From contig NC_007406.1 of NCBI RefSeq assembly GCF_000012725.1, forward strand, positions 2,942,001 through 3,006,000: DNA of 64,000 nucleotides, given 5' to 3'. Origin of the DNA: Nitrobacter winogradskyi Nb-255 (GTDB lineage Bacteria > Pseudomonadota > Alphaproteobacteria > Rhizobiales > Xanthobacteraceae). Both the position numbers and the translations under genes were made by a program. The notes under the pieces were generated by a model that was given only the letters and a program-made list of their open reading frames with translations, made no database searches and was not told where the DNA came from. Shown here piece after piece: positions 34,673 through 44,388 of this stretch; position 1 is the first letter of the stretch, and each line of letters begins with the position of its first letter.

Positions 34673-37600
34673 CTATTCAGCCGGATGCATCGGCGCCGGC
34701 GGCCCGTGGATCTCCGCCTTGCCCGCCGGCTCCAGTCCGCTCTTGTCGCGTCCGAGCACGCGCATCACGACGACGAAAAACACCGGCACCATCAGAAGCG
34801 CCAGCACCACCACCGCGATCATGCCGCCCATCACGCTGGTGCCGAGCGCCTGCTGGCTCGCTCCGCCCGCGCCGCTGGCGATAACCATCGGCAGCACGCC
34901 GGAGGCGAAGGCAAATCCGGTCATCAGAATCGGCCGGAAGCGCAACGCGCAAGCCTCCATCGTGGCGTCGATGAGGGACTTGCCCTGCGCACGCAAATCC
35001 TTGGCGAACTCGACGATGAGGATGGCGTCCTTGGCCGCCAGGCCGATGATGGTCACGAGTCCGACGGTGAAATAGACGTCGTTGGCGAGCCCTCGCGTTG
35101 TCGCCGCCAGCACCGCGCCGAAAATCCCGAGCGGCACCGTCAGCAGGACCGCAAGCGGGATAGTCCAGCTTTCATAAAGCGCCGCCAGGCAGAGAAACAC
35201 CACCAGCGCCGAGAGCGCGAGCAGGAACGGAGCCTGCGATCCCGACAGCTTCTCCTGCAACGACTGACCGGTCCATTCATAGCCGAAGCCGCGCGGCAGG
35301 CGGCCGGCCAGCCGCTCCATCTCGGCGATCGCATCGCCCGAGGTGAAGCCCGCCCGCGCCTCTCCGGAGATGCGCATCGACGGATAGTAGTTGAAGCCGA
35401 CGACCTGCGTTGGCCCCTTCGACCATTCAATGGAGGAGAAGGACGAGAGCGGAACCAGCCCGCCGCTGCTGTTCTTGACGTTGTAGTTGAGGATGTCCTG
35501 CGCCGTGGTGCGGCCTTCGCGATCCGACTGCACGATCACGCGCTGCATTCGCCCCCGGTTGGGGAAGTCGTTGACATAGGTCGAGCCGAGATTGGTCGAC
35601 ATCGTGTCGTTGATGTCCTCAAAGGTGACTCCGAGAGCGCTGGCCTTCTCGCGGTCGACCACGAGATTGATCTGCCCCGCCGACGGCAGTCCCTCGACAT
35701 AGACATTCTGCAGAATCGGACTGGCATTGGCCTCGGCGATCAACTGATTGGTCGCCTGCAACAATGCCGGATAGCCTTTCTGACCGCGATCCTGCAGACG
35801 GAAGCTGAACCCCGACGAATTGCCGAGGTTGTCGATCGGCGGTGGCTGCAGCGCGGTGATCTTGGCGTCGCGCAGCGAAGCCAGATCGCGATTGGCGTCC
35901 GCGACAATATTCGCGGCGGAATCTTTCTCAGGCCGCTCCGACCAGTCCTTCAGGGTGATGAACGCTTGGGCCGTGTTCATGCCCTGCCCCGAATAGGCGA
36001 AGCCGGTCAGGAAGGTGACGTTCTTAACTCCCGGCCGTTCGGCCAGGTATCTCTCCACCGCCTCCACCGCCGCTCCGGTCCGTCCGTGGGACGAATCCGC
36101 CGGCGTCTGCACGTCGGTCGTGATGAAGCCCTGATCGTCCACCGGCAGAAAGCCGGCGGGCAATCGAACGAAGGCCCAGACCAGAACGCCGACCAGAACG
36201 GCGTATATCAGCATCAGGCGTCCGGTTCGTCTCAGCGACCAGCCGACCGTCGAGACGTAGCGGCCGCGCACGCCCTCCAGCGCACGATTGAACCAGCCGA
36301 ACAAGCCCTTGCGGGCGTGAGCATGTCCGGCCTTGACCGGCTTCAGCAGCGTGGCGCACAAAGCCGGCGTCAGCGACAGCGCCATCAGGGCGGAGAAGGC
36401 GATCGCGGCAACCACCGTGACGGAGAACTGTCTGTAGATGATGCCGACAGAGCCCGGGAAAAACGCCATCGGCACGAACACCGCCATCAGCACCAGCGTG
36501 ATGCCGACGATGGCGCTGGTGATCTGCGACATCGCCTTGCGCGCTGCCTCCCTGGGCGGCAGCCCCTCCTCCGACATGATGCGCTCGACGTTCTCCACCA
36601 CGACGATGGCGTCGTCGACCAGAATGCCGATCGCCAGCACCATGCCGAACATCGTCAGCATGTTGATGGAATAGCCTGCGATTAGCAGCACCGCGCAGGT
36701 GCCGAGCAGCGCGACAGGCACCACGATGGTCGGAATGATGGTGTATCGGATGTTCTGCAGAAACAGGAACATCACCAGGAACACCAGCACCACCGCCTCG
36801 ATCAGCGTATGCACGACCTTTTCGATCGAGGCCTTCACCACGGGCGTGATGTTGTAGGGGATATCGTAGGTGATATTCGCCGGGAAGAACTTCGAAAGCT
36901 CTTCCATCTTGGCCTCCACCGCGCTCGCGGTGGCGAGCGCATTGGCGCCCGGCGCGAGCAGCACTGAAAGACCCGCGGTCGACTTGCCGTTCAGGCGCGT
37001 GGTGAACCGGTAATCCATGCCGCCGACCTCGACCCGCGCCACGTCGCGCAGGCGTACCGTGGAGCCGTCGCGGTTGGCGCGCAGCAGGATGGAGCCGAAT
37101 TCCTCGGGCGTGCCGAGTTGTCCCTTCACCAGCACCAGCGCCGCGGTTTTCTGCCCGGCCCGGCTCGGCGGTCCGCCGATGCTGCCCGAAGCCACCTGCG
37201 CGTTCTGCGCCGCGATCGCCTTGGTGACGTCCTCCGACGTCATGCCGTAGCCGACGAGCTTTTCCGGATCGAGCCAGACTCGCAACGAACGTTCGGTGGA
37301 GAACAGCGTGGCCCGGCCGACGCCGGGAAGACGCCGGATCTCTCCGATGATGTTGCGCGTCATGAAGTCGCCGAGCCCGACCTCGTCGAGACTATCGTCC
37401 GTCGAACGCAGCGTGATGATCTGCAACACCGCGCTGGAAGCTTCCTCGACCAGGATGCCTTCCTTCAGTACGGCCGCGGGCAGGCGGGCCTCGATGCGCT
37501 TGATGCGATTCTGCACGTCCACGGAAGCGAGATCGGTGGAGGTGCCGGGAACGAAGAACGCGGTGATTTCGACCTGTCCCAGAGAATCACTGGTGGATTC

Positions 37601-37834
37601 GAAATTGAGGATGCCCGACGCGCCGTTGAGCTGTTCCTCGATCAGGCGCGTGACGCTGTTATAAAGATTCTGCGGCGAAGCGCCGGGGTATGCCGTCGCG
37701 ATCGAGATCGAAGGCGGCGCAATGATGGGATACTGCGCAACGCCCAGGAAGGGAATCGAGATCGCGCCGACCAGACAGATGAACAGCGCGACGACCCACG
37801 CAAAGATAGGTCGATCGATGAAGAAAGCCGGCAT
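34673..37834 (-). CDS. acrB: RND efflux pump inner-membrane transporter (AcrB/HAE1 family)
   Basis: Proton-driven trimeric exporter of drugs and amphiphiles. 1053 residues, ATG at 37834. The N-terminus MPAFFIDRPIFAWVVALFIC is typical; twelve membrane helices are expected, with the porter domains between helices 1-2 and 7-8. The proton relay lies in GILVDDAIVVVENVERIM, where the two Asp correspond to Asp407/Asp408 of E. coli AcrB; the HAE1 features GFAFASGVLPMVIASGAG and SVMGGMIAVVVLALLMVPVF come near the end. It follows acrA by six bases. No outer-membrane channel gene is adjacent, so a TolC-type partner must be encoded elsewhere. The stop codon is TAG in a repeat end. Confidence 0.97.
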   Translation of the reverse strand: MPAFFIDRPIFAWVVALFICLVGAISIPFLGVAQYPIIAPPSISIATAYPGASPQNLYNSVTRLIEEQLNGASGILNFESTSDSLGQVEITAFFVPGTSTDLASVDVQNRIKRIEARLPAAVLKEGILVEEASSAVLQIITLRSTDDSLDEVGLGDFMTRNIIGEIRRLPGVGRATLFSTERSLRVWLDPEKLVGYGMTSEDVTKAIAAQNAQVASGSIGGPPSRAGQKTAALVLVKGQLGTPEEFGSILLRANRDGSTVRLRDVARVEVGGMDYRFTTRLNGKSTAGLSVLLAPGANALATASAVEAKMEELSKFFPANITYDIPYNITPVVKASIEKVVHTLIEAVVLVFLVMFLFLQNIRYTIIPTIVVPVALLGTCAVLLIAGYSINMLTMFGMVLAIGILVDDAIVVVENVERIMSEEGLPPREAARKAMSQITSAIVGITLVLMAVFVPMAFFPGSVGIIYRQFSVTVVAAIAFSALMALSLTPALCATLLKPVKAGHAHARKGLFGWFNRALEGVRGRYVSTVGWSLRRTGRLMLIYAVLVGVLVWAFVRLPAGFLPVDDQGFITTDVQTPADSSHGRTGAAVEAVERYLAERPGVKNVTFLTGFAYSGQGMNTAQAFITLKDWSERPEKDSAANIVADANRDLASLRDAKITALQPPPIDNLGNSSGFSFRLQDRGQKGYPALLQATNQLIAEANASPILQNVYVEGLPSAGQINLVVDREKASALGVTFEDINDTMSTNLGSTYVNDFPNRGRMQRVIVQSDREGRTTAQDILNYNVKNSSGGLVPLSSFSSIEWSKGPTQVVGFNYYPSMRISGEARAGFTSGDAIAEMERLAGRLPRGFGYEWTGQSLQEKLSGSQAPFLLALSALVVFLCLAALYESWTIPLAVLLTVPLGIFGAVLAATTRGLANDVYFTVGLVTIIGLAAKDAILIVEFAKDLRAQGKSLIDATMEACALRFRPILMTGFAFASGVLPMVIASGAGGASQQALGTSVMGGMIAVVVLALLMVPVFFVVVMRVLGRDKSGLEPAGKAEIHGPPAPMHPAE

Positions 37835-37840
37835 GCTGCG

Positions 37841-39046
37841 TTACTGCCGGGCGGACGCTGTTTCGCCCGGCACCGCTCCCGTCTTCGGCGAAGCATCGGC
37901 TTCCCACGTCACGACGCGAACCTTGTCGCCCGCCGTGAACTTCTGGAAGCCCTCGACCACGACGCGGTCGCCCGCATTCAGCCCATCGCTGACCATCGAA
38001 TAGCCGTGCTGGACCGCGTCGGTCCGGATCGGACGCACGATAACGCGATCGTCGTCCCGAACGACAAAGACCTCGCTGCCGCCGCTGGAGTCGCGTTGCA
38101 CCGCCTGCTGCGGAACGGCGATCGCATCGCTGTCGACGCCCTGCTCCAACAGCACGCGAATGTACATGCCCGGCAGCAACTCGCGCTTCGGATTGGCAAA
38201 TTCGCCGCGCAGCGTCACCTGTCCGGTCGAGGAATCGACCTTCGCCTCGGAAAACAGGAACTTTCCGGGCAACGGGTAAAGCTTATCATCGTTGAGCAGG
38301 AGGCGGACCTTGGCGGCGCCCGGTGCGATGCGCTCCAGATCGCCAGACTCGAACGCATGGCGAAGTTTGTTAAGCTCCGTCACCGACTGGGTGAAGTCGG
38401 CATAAATCGTATCGAGCTGCTGCACCGTCGCGAGGCTCGCCGCATCGTTCTGCACGACGAGCGCGCCCTCGGTCACCTGAGCGGCGCCGACCACGCCGTC
38501 GATCGGCGCGCGAATGGTGGTGTAATCAAGATGGAGCCGCGCCCGCGCCAGATCCGCCTTGCGGGCGGCGACATCAGCCGCCGCCTGGCGCATGTTGGCG
38601 ATGGCCTTCTCGTTCTCCGCCTCGGACGTGGCATGCCGCGCGGTCAGTTTCTCGATACGTCTCGCATGGTGCGATGCCTGTTCGAGGACGGCATTGGCTT
38701 TCGCGAGCGCCGCTTCCGCGGCCTGCACTTCAACCGCAAACGGCTCCGGATCGATCTGATACAGCGGGTCGCCGGCCTTCACTTCGCTGCCTTGCTGGAA
38801 CAGGCGCTTGGTGATGATGCCGGAAACCCGCGGGCGCACCTCCGCAACCCGCAACGGCGAGATGCGTCCCGGCAGTTCGCGAACGATCGCGTGCGGTTTC
38901 GGAACCACCGTGATGACGCTGACCTCGGGAATGACAGTTCCAGCGGACGCATCCGCCGTTGTCGGCTCATCGCAGCCGCCAAGAAGCGGCGACGAACCGG
39001 CTATCACGATAGCCAGAAACGCCAGTCGTATATTGAATCTCGGCAT
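37841..39046 (-). CDS. acrA: RND efflux pump periplasmic adaptor (AcrA/MFP family)
   Basis: Lipid-anchored adaptor linking AcrB to the outer-membrane channel. 401 residues, ATG at 39046. Lipobox LLGGC puts the lipid on Cys25; Asp follows at +2, the Lol-avoidance signal, so it should stay on the inner membrane. Then come the barrel-sandwich hybrid (GDPLYQIDPEPFAVEVQAAE), a coiled-coil hairpin (about 95-150; ANAVLEQASHHARRIEKL), RARLHLDYTTIRAPIDGVVG, and the beta-barrel and membrane-proximal domains (GQVTLRGEFANPKRELLPGM). It is the first gene of acrAB. Two direct repeats lie just upstream. Confidence 0.96.
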   Translation of the reverse strand: MPRFNIRLAFLAIVIAGSSPLLGGCDEPTTADASAGTVIPEVSVITVVPKPHAIVRELPGRISPLRVAEVRPRVSGIITKRLFQQGSEVKAGDPLYQIDPEPFAVEVQAAEAALAKANAVLEQASHHARRIEKLTARHATSEAENEKAIANMRQAAADVAARKADLARARLHLDYTTIRAPIDGVVGAAQVTEGALVVQNDAASLATVQQLDTIYADFTQSVTELNKLRHAFESGDLERIAPGAAKVRLLLNDDKLYPLPGKFLFSEAKVDSSTGQVTLRGEFANPKRELLPGMYIRVLLEQGVDSDAIAVPQQAVQRDSSGGSEVFVVRDDDRVIVRPIRTDAVQHGYSMVSDGLNAGDRVVVEGFQKFTAGDKVRVVTWEADASPKTGAVPGETASARQ

Positions 39047-39072
39047 GGAAACTGCAAGCTCTGTGAGGTGTT

Positions 39073-39104
39073 GCTACGCGACGCGCGGATTCGCTACGTG
39101 ACGC
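39073..39104 (-). promoter_or_regulatory. Paired direct repeats upstream of acrA
   Basis: GCTACGCGACGC (39073-39084) and GCTACGTGACGC (39093-39104) differ in one base and repeat with an exact period of 20 bases, 27-58 bases before the acrA ATG. Two helical turns of spacing fit tandem binding of a regulator. Confidence 0.45.
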
Positions 39105-39510
39105 ACAACGTCGATACTATCGAATCCCCAACCAAATTCTAATGAGGGCTGGAGGACGGCGACGCAACACTATTTGGCGGCGGCGCAATGTCACAGAACG
39201 ATATGGCTTTGTGTCACAACACTTTACCTCGTTCTCAAACAATCGTGAACCGGGTTCCATTCAAATTTGAAGAGAACTAACGCGCGCAAACTTCGCGCCC
39301 GCTGCCGTCTCGCCACGTTGTTGTGCGAGCATCATACCGCGACGATTCTAAATAATTCAGAGGGGCACGCCACGACTGAAAGCCGGCGCCGCAGAAGAGC
39401 GACGATTGGCAAAATCGTCGGGTGAGCTATTTTCTGCCGCCAACGCCGTGCCATAATGCGGCTTGTCTCAACCTTCCTGCCCTCCCCTCGATGGTTAAGC
39501 ACGCTGGCTC
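39105..39510. other. Divergent intergenic region acrA / MotA-like gene
   Basis: About 400 bases without a convincing gene. Visible: two TGTCACA direct repeats about 20 bases apart near 39190-39225, a 12-bp perfect palindrome TTCAAATTTGAA at 39260-39271, and a hairpin CGACGATT / AATCGTCG at 39400-39420. These could be control sites for either divergent operon. Confidence 0.4.
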
Positions 39511-40587
39511 ATGGCGCAAGGCACCGCCCCCCGCTCCGCACCGGAGATCGAACTGACGAAACTGGCCCCGCCCCGGATATTTCTGGTGCGCATGGTCGTA
39601 TTCATCGTGCTCTGCGCGCTGGTGCTGGTCGTTCTCTACAAGCAGATCGTTGCCGCGTTCTTCGCCAACCCCAGCCTCAACGCGTTGATCATTGGCGTGC
39701 TGGCGATCGGAATCGTTTTCGCGTTTCGGCAGGTGATCCGGCTTTATCCGGAAATCGCGTGGGTCAACAATTTCCGCATCGCCAATGCGGGCCGGGTTCC
39801 AGACCGAAGACCGCGATTGCTGGCTCCGATGGCCGCGATCCTCGGCGGCGAACGCACCGGGCGCGTGTCGATCTCCCAGCAGACAATGCGGCATCTGCTC
39901 GATTCCATCGCCACCCGGCTCGATGAAGCCCGCGACATCTCGCGCTACATGACGGGCCTGCTGGTGTTCCTGGGTCTTCTCGGCACCTTCTGGGGCCTGA
40001 TCGAAACCGTCGGCTCCGTGGGCAAGGTGATCGACGGTTTGAAGGTGGGCGGCGACACCGGATCGCTGTTCGAGACGCTGAAGGAAGGCCTCGCCGCGCC
40101 GCTTGGCGGCATGGGGATTTCGTTTTCGTCGTCGCTGTTTGGCCTCGCCGGATCGCTGATCCTTGGCTTTCTCGATCTGCAATCCAGCCAGGCGCAGAAC
40201 CGCTTTTATACCGACCTCGAGGACTGGCTCGCCACCACCGTTCGCGAATACAGTGGCAACAAGACCCGGCCCGATCCGGCCGCCGAGATCAAGGCCGCGA
40301 TCGAGCGGCTCAGCACCACCGTCGAGAAGACTGGATCCGGCCATGAAACCACCTCCGCGATGGCCAGCCTCGCAGAAGCCATTCAGGGGCTCGTCAGCCA
40401 TATGCGGACCGAACAGCAATTGATTCGCGAATGGGCGGACGAACAGGGCGAGCAGAACCGCGAGATCAAAAAGCTGCTTCAACACCTTGCGCAGCAGCCG
40501 GATGAGGATCCGTTGACCGTCCCGCTGGCCGCGACCACCGCTTCGCGGCCGGTCGCTCCCTCGGCCGAAGGAGAGGCAAAATCTTAA
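39511..40587 (+). CDS. MotA/TolQ/ExbB-like membrane protein (non-flagellar)
   Basis: 358 residues, ATG at 39511. Membrane helices at about 24-45, 56-72, 148-170 and 190-212. The segment YMTGLLVFLGLLGTFWGLIE followed by EGLAAPLGGMGISFSSSLFG and LAGSLILGFLDLQ is the proton-channel helix pair of the MotA/ExbB superfamily. A cytoplasmic helical C-terminal tail (about 225-335) follows. No flagellar gene is near. It is paired 10 bases upstream of an OmpA/MotB-like gene, so the two probably form a proton-driven motor anchored to peptidoglycan, of unknown output. Conserved in Bradyrhizobium relatives as far as I recall. Confidence 0.82.
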   Translation: MAQGTAPRSAPEIELTKLAPPRIFLVRMVVFIVLCALVLVVLYKQIVAAFFANPSLNALIIGVLAIGIVFAFRQVIRLYPEIAWVNNFRIANAGRVPDRRPRLLAPMAAILGGERTGRVSISQQTMRHLLDSIATRLDEARDISRYMTGLLVFLGLLGTFWGLIETVGSVGKVIDGLKVGGDTGSLFETLKEGLAAPLGGMGISFSSSLFGLAGSLILGFLDLQSSQAQNRFYTDLEDWLATTVREYSGNKTRPDPAAEIKAAIERLSTTVEKTGSGHETTSAMASLAEAIQGLVSHMRTEQQLIREWADEQGEQNREIKKLLQHLAQQPDEDPLTVPLAATTASRPVAPSAEGEAKS

Positions 40588-40597
40588 GAGAGAGATC

Positions 40598-41626
40598 ATG
40601 GCCCTAGCACGCGGGCGCCGGAACGAGAGCGGATTCAACTATTGGCCGGGATTCGTCGATGCTCTCTCGACGCTGGTGCTCGCAATCGTGTTCCTGCTGA
40701 CTGTGTTTCTGGTGACGCAGTTCTTCCTGTCGCAGGAAGTCACGGGCAAGGACAAGGCGCTGGAACAACTCAACGCCCGGATCGCTCAACTGACCGATCT
40801 GCTGTCGCTGGAAAAGCTCGGCAAGGTCAGCCTCGGCGACGAGGTCAGCCAGTTGCGCGCGGGTCTCGCCTCGGCGGAGGCGGAGCGCGATCGGATCAAG
40901 GGCCTTTATGACGGCCTCGCCGGCGCGGGGAACGATGCCGCGGGCCGCGACAGCCAGTTGAACAAGGCGCTGGATTCCGAGAAGCAGATTTCATCGCGCG
41001 CGCTGGCGCAGGTCGAGGTGCTGACCCAGCAGATCAGCGCGCTGCGCCGGCAACTGGCGGCGCTGGAGAACGCGCTCGACGCCTCCGAGAAAAAGGACAA
41101 GGAGTCGCAGAACCGCATCGCCGATCTCGGCCAGCGGCTGAACGTCGCGCTGGCGAAGCGGGTGCAGGAGCTGTCCCGCTACCGTTCGGAATTCTTCGGA
41201 CGCCTGCGCGCCATTCTCGGCAACCGGCCGGATATCAGAATCGTCGGCGACCGCTTCGTTTTCCAGTCGGAGGTCTTCTTCGATACCGCGCAGGCGACGC
41301 TGCTGCCGGAAGGAAAAGCTGAACTCGACAAGGTGGCAGGCGCGCTAACCGATCTCGACAAGCAGATCCCCAGCGAGATCGCCTGGGTGCTGCGCGTGGA
41401 CGGCCACACCGACGTCAGGCCCATCAAAAGTCCGGTGTTCAAGTCGAACTGGGACCTGTCGGCGGCGCGCGCGATTTCTGTGGTGCAGTATCTGGCGTCG
41501 CTCGGCGTGCCGCCTCAACGTCTGGTCGCCGCGGGCTTCGGTGAATTCCAGCCGCTTGATCCCGATGCAACGGAAGAGGCCTACAAGCGTAACCGCCGCA
41601 TCGAGCTGAAGCTGACCGAGCGGTGA
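40598..41626 (+). CDS. MotB-like protein with OmpA peptidoglycan-binding domain
   Basis: 342 residues. A single membrane helix (about 20-44: GFVDALSTLVLAIVFLLTVF) is followed by a long coiled coil (about 50-190) and an OmpA domain (about 210-342) with DRFVFQSEVFFDTAQATLLP and RVDGHTDVRPIKSPVF plus SNWDLSAARAISVVQYL, containing the peptidoglycan-contacting Asp and Arg. The helix carries Asp21 in FVDALSTL, the position of the proton-binding Asp of MotB. This supports a true stator-like motor with the upstream gene. Confidence 0.85.
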   Translation: MALARGRRNESGFNYWPGFVDALSTLVLAIVFLLTVFLVTQFFLSQEVTGKDKALEQLNARIAQLTDLLSLEKLGKVSLGDEVSQLRAGLASAEAERDRIKGLYDGLAGAGNDAAGRDSQLNKALDSEKQISSRALAQVEVLTQQISALRRQLAALENALDASEKKDKESQNRIADLGQRLNVALAKRVQELSRYRSEFFGRLRAILGNRPDIRIVGDRFVFQSEVFFDTAQATLLPEGKAELDKVAGALTDLDKQIPSEIAWVLRVDGHTDVRPIKSPVFKSNWDLSAARAISVVQYLASLGVPPQRLVAAGFGEFQPLDPDATEEAYKRNRRIELKLTER

Positions 41627-41743
41627 GGTCATTATGCGATCCCCTCATCGTCATGACCAGGCCGCCAAAGGAAGGACGTGGATACCCCGGCAAAGCGGGC
41701 CTGTGCTGGTGTCGCGAAGCCGAACCCGAGAGTCTTTATGTTC

Positions 41744-41819
41744 GACGCGTTTTCTTCACGCGAACCGGATTCCACCACCGGGTCAAGCCCGGGGACATGC
41801 TTCGCTCGAAAACGCTATA
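41744..41819. repeat. REP-like dispersed repeat, copy H (reverse orientation)
   Basis: GACGCGTTTTCTTCACGCGA, ACCGGATTCC, CCGGGTCAAGCCCGGGGAC and ATGCTTCGCTCGAAAACGCT. It lies between the MotB-like gene and a GNAT gene. A second repeat type (GACGTGGATACCCCGG) is just before it at about 41677-41705. Confidence 0.8.
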
Positions 41820-41845
41820 GTGCCGGGCATGATGGCAGCGCTTGA

Positions 41846-42295
41846 ATGACGGTCTCGTTTCAGCTCCGCCCCTACCGTGCCTCCGACGAGGACGCCGCGA
41901 TCGCCTTGTGGCAGGCGACTTGGCAACAAGCCTATCCCGCGATCGATTTCGCGGCGCGCGTGTCGTGGTGGCGCGAGCGCTGGCGCAATGAACTCGTCCC
42001 CAACGCCGCCATCGTTGTCGCCGATCAATCCGGCGAGTTGGCCGGCTTCGTCACCATCGATACGGCAGGCTATCTCGACCAGCTCGTGGTCGCCCCCGCG
42101 CATTGGGGCGGCGACATCGCAAATGCGCTGATGCTTGAGGCGAAGCGGCTGTCGCCGTGGGGAATTACACTGCTGGTCAACGCCGACAACGGCCGTGCCA
42201 TACGCTTCTACGCGCGCAACGGATTCGCGCACGCCGGCGAGGATGTGAATCCGATTTCAGGACGGCCGGTCAACCGCATGGAATGGAAACCCTGA
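41846..42295 (+). CDS. GNAT-family N-acetyltransferase
   Basis: 149 residues, ATG at 41846. The fold is recognisable: FQLRPYRASDEDAAIALWQA, WWRERWRNELVPNAAIVVAD, GELAGFVTIDTAGYLDQLVV, then the acetyl-CoA loop APAHWGGDIANALMLEAKR and VNADNGRAIRFYARNGFAHA. The pyrophosphate loop lacks the usual R/Q-x-x-G-x-G/A and reads HWGGDIA. The substrate is unknown. It lies alone between a repeat and the convergent ABC exporter gene. Confidence 0.88.
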   Translation: MTVSFQLRPYRASDEDAAIALWQATWQQAYPAIDFAARVSWWRERWRNELVPNAAIVVADQSGELAGFVTIDTAGYLDQLVVAPAHWGGDIANALMLEAKRLSPWGITLLVNADNGRAIRFYARNGFAHAGEDVNPISGRPVNRMEWKP

Positions 42296-42305
42296 GGGCT
42301 ATTCC

Positions 42306-42322
42306 CTCCCGCCTCGCGGGAG
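42306..42322. terminator. Small hairpin between convergent GNAT and ABC genes
   Basis: CTCCCGC / GCGGGAG with a three-base loop in the 61-bp convergent gap. No T-run on either side; possible weak bidirectional terminator. Confidence 0.4.
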
Positions 42323-42356
42323 AGATCAAGTCAAAGGGAGGGGAAAAATTAAGACT

Positions 42357-44240
42357 TCACGCCCCCTCGAACTGCAGCCGCGCGAGGCGGGCATATAGTC
42401 CATTCGCCGCCACCAGCGAGGCGTGCGTCCCCTGTTCCACGATCCGTCCCCGCTCCATGACCATGATGCGGTCGCAGGAAAGGACCGTCGCGAGACGATG
42501 CGCGATCACCAGCGTCGTGCGATGGCGCATCAGTTCTTCCAGCGCGGTCTGCACCAGGGTCTCGGATTCGGCGTCAAGCGACGACGTCGCTTCATCCAGC
42601 AGCAACAGAGGCGCGTCGCGCAGGATCGCGCGGGCGATGGCGATGCGCTGACGCTGTCCGCCGGACAGCGTCACGCCGCGCTCGCCGAGCAGCGCCTCGA
42701 AGCCGCCGGGCAAGCGGCGGATGAATTCGGTGGCATGAGCCAGTTCGGCGGCGCGTTCAACCTCGGCGTCGGACGCATCCGGCCTGCCGAAACGGATATT
42801 CTCGCGGGCGGACGCGGCGAAGACCACCGACTCCTGGGGCACCAGCGCTATCCGCGCGCGAACCTCGCGCGGATCGGCGGTGCGCAACGGCACGCCGTCG
42901 AAGGAGATGGTGCCCGAGACAGGATCGTAGAACCGCAGCAGCAGATGAAATATCGTACTTTTTCCCGCGCCGGACGGGCCGACGATGGCGACCTTCTCGC
43001 CCGCCTTCACCGCCAGCGAGACGCCGTCCAATACCTTGACTTCCGGGCGCGAGGGATAGGCGAAGCTTACATTGTCGAGCGTGACATCGCCGCGCGCCGG
43101 CGCCGGCAGCGCGCGCGGCGTCGGCGGCGCCGCGATCACCGGCTTGACGCGAAGAAGCTCGAACAGGCGCTCGGCCGCACCGGAGGCGGCGGCAACCTCG
43201 CCCCAGACCTCGCTGAGCTGGCCGAGACCGGTCGCGGCGAACGCGGCATACAGCACGAACTGGCCGAGCCGGCCCGGCGTCATGTCGCCTTCGAGCACGT
43301 CGCGAGAGCCGATCCAGAGGATCAGGACCACGCTGGTGAAAACGATGAAGATGATGATCGCGGTCAGCACGGCGCGGGCGCGCGCCGAATTGCGCGCCGC
43401 CAGATAGGCATGTTCGACTTCACCACCGAAACGCGCATCGGCAAGCCGTTCATTGGTGTAGGCCTGCACCGTCCTGATCCCGCCAACCAGTTCGGAGGCA
43501 TAGGCGGTGGCGTCCGCGAGGTTGTCCTGCGCGCTCCGCGACAGGCGGCGGACCCAGCGTCCGAACGCGACCAGCGGCACAATGATCAACGGGATCGCCG
43601 CCAGCACCAGTCCGGACAGGCGCGGACTGGTGATGACCATCATCGAAGCCGCGCCGATGAACAGCACGACATTGCGCAGCGCGACCGATATCGAAGAACC
43701 GACCGCGGACTTGATCTGGGTCGTATCGGCGGTCAGCCGCGAGATCAGCTCGCCGCTGCGGGCGGTGTCGAAAAACACCGGCGACAGCGAGATCAGGTGG
43801 GCGAACACGTCGCGCCGCAGGTCGGCGACGATGCGCTCGCCGGTGGTGGTCACCAGAAAATAACGCGCCGCGCTGGCGCCGGCGAGGACGGCGACGACAC
43901 CGATCATCATCGTAAAGTAGCTGTTGATCATCGCGACGCCCTCGGCCGTGAAGCCAAAGTCGATGATCCTGCGCACCGCGAGCGGCACGACAAGCGTCGT
44001 CAGGGCGGCGACGATCAGCGCGACAAGCGCAAGCAGCGCCCGGCCGCGATAGCGGAGGATATATGGCGTGAGCGCCAGCAGCGGGCGCAGCCGGAGGCGG
44101 CGGGCATCCTTGGCGGACGGCGCGGCCTGATCCGGCGCGGCAGGCTCCGACGCTCCGGTTCCGGCCTTCGGGGAGCTACCGGGCGGCAGCGCAACGGCCG
44201 GCGCCTTCGACGTATTCTCACGCACTTCTACCGAACTCAT
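42357..44240 (-). CDS. ABC exporter, fused permease/ATPase (MsbA-like)
   Basis: 627 residues from the ATG at 44240, which follows TCAGGTG; a GTG at 44243 adds one residue. After a Pro/Ala-rich cytoplasmic tail of about 55 residues there are six membrane helices (about 62-345), then an ATPase domain with Walker [13 protein letters not shown] signature [16 protein letters not shown], Walker [13 protein letters not shown] and the switch His in [10 protein letters not shown]. It belongs to the MsbA-related subfamily of ABC permease/ATP-binding proteins. The substrate is unknown; lipid or drug export is possible. Divergent from rpmE. Confidence 0.93.
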   Translation of the reverse strand: MSSVEVRENTSKAPAVALPPGSSPKAGTGASEPAAPDQAAPSAKDARRLRLRPLLALTPYILRYRGRALLALVALIVAALTTLVVPLAVRRIIDFGFTAEGVAMINSYFTMMIGVVAVLAGASAARYFLVTTTGERIVADLRRDVFAHLISLSPVFFDTARSGELISRLTADTTQIKSAVGSSISVALRNVVLFIGAASMMVITSPRLSGLVLAAIPLIIVPLVAFGRWVRRLSRSAQDNLADATAYASELVGGIRTVQAYTNERLADARFGGEVEHAYLAARNSARARAVLTAIIIFIVFTSVVLILWIGSRDVLEGDMTPGRLGQFVLYAAFAATGLGQLSEVWGEVAAASGAAERLFELLRVKPVIAAPPTPRALPAPARGDVTLDNVSFAYPSRPEVKVLDGVSLAVKAGEKVAIVGPSGAGKSTIFHLLLRFYDPVSGTISFDGVPLRTADPREVRARIALVPQESVVFAASARENIRFGRPDASDAEVERAAELAHATEFIRRLPGGFEALLGERGVTLSGGQRQRIAIARAILRDAPLLLLDEATSSLDAESETLVQTALEELMRHRTTLVIAHRLATVLSCDRIMVMERGRIVEQGTHASLVAANGLYARLARLQFEGA

Positions 44241-44314
44241 CACCTGACCACGCTATTGCTGATTAAGGCACGTCATATGCCCCCCTGTGCGCGCTTGCAA
44301 ATGCGCAGGCGCGC

Positions 44315-44343
44315 TTGTCGGTGAAACCTTGGTGCGATATAGA
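44315..44343 (+). promoter_or_regulatory. Sigma70-type promoter for rpmE
   Basis: TTGTCG (44315-44320) and TATAGA (44338-44343) are separated by 17 bases, 46 bases upstream of the rpmE ATG. Good match to the housekeeping consensus. Confidence 0.55.
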
Positions 44344-44388
44344 GCGGTCCGAATTCGCCCAAAACCCTTCGCCTTGCAAGGACATATC

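Noticed and set aside
34580..36685. A 701-codon plus-strand frame opposite acrB
   Set aside because: Shadow of acrB; Arg/Gln/His-rich composition and no domain. The same holds for 37118-39142 opposite acrA, 42423-44324 opposite the ABC exporter and 48013-49377 opposite the EAL gene.
39511..41626. Zorya-type phage defence system
   Set aside because: Only the motor pair resembles ZorA/ZorB. No ZorC, ZorD or ZorE gene follows; the neighbours are a GNAT gene and an ABC exporter.
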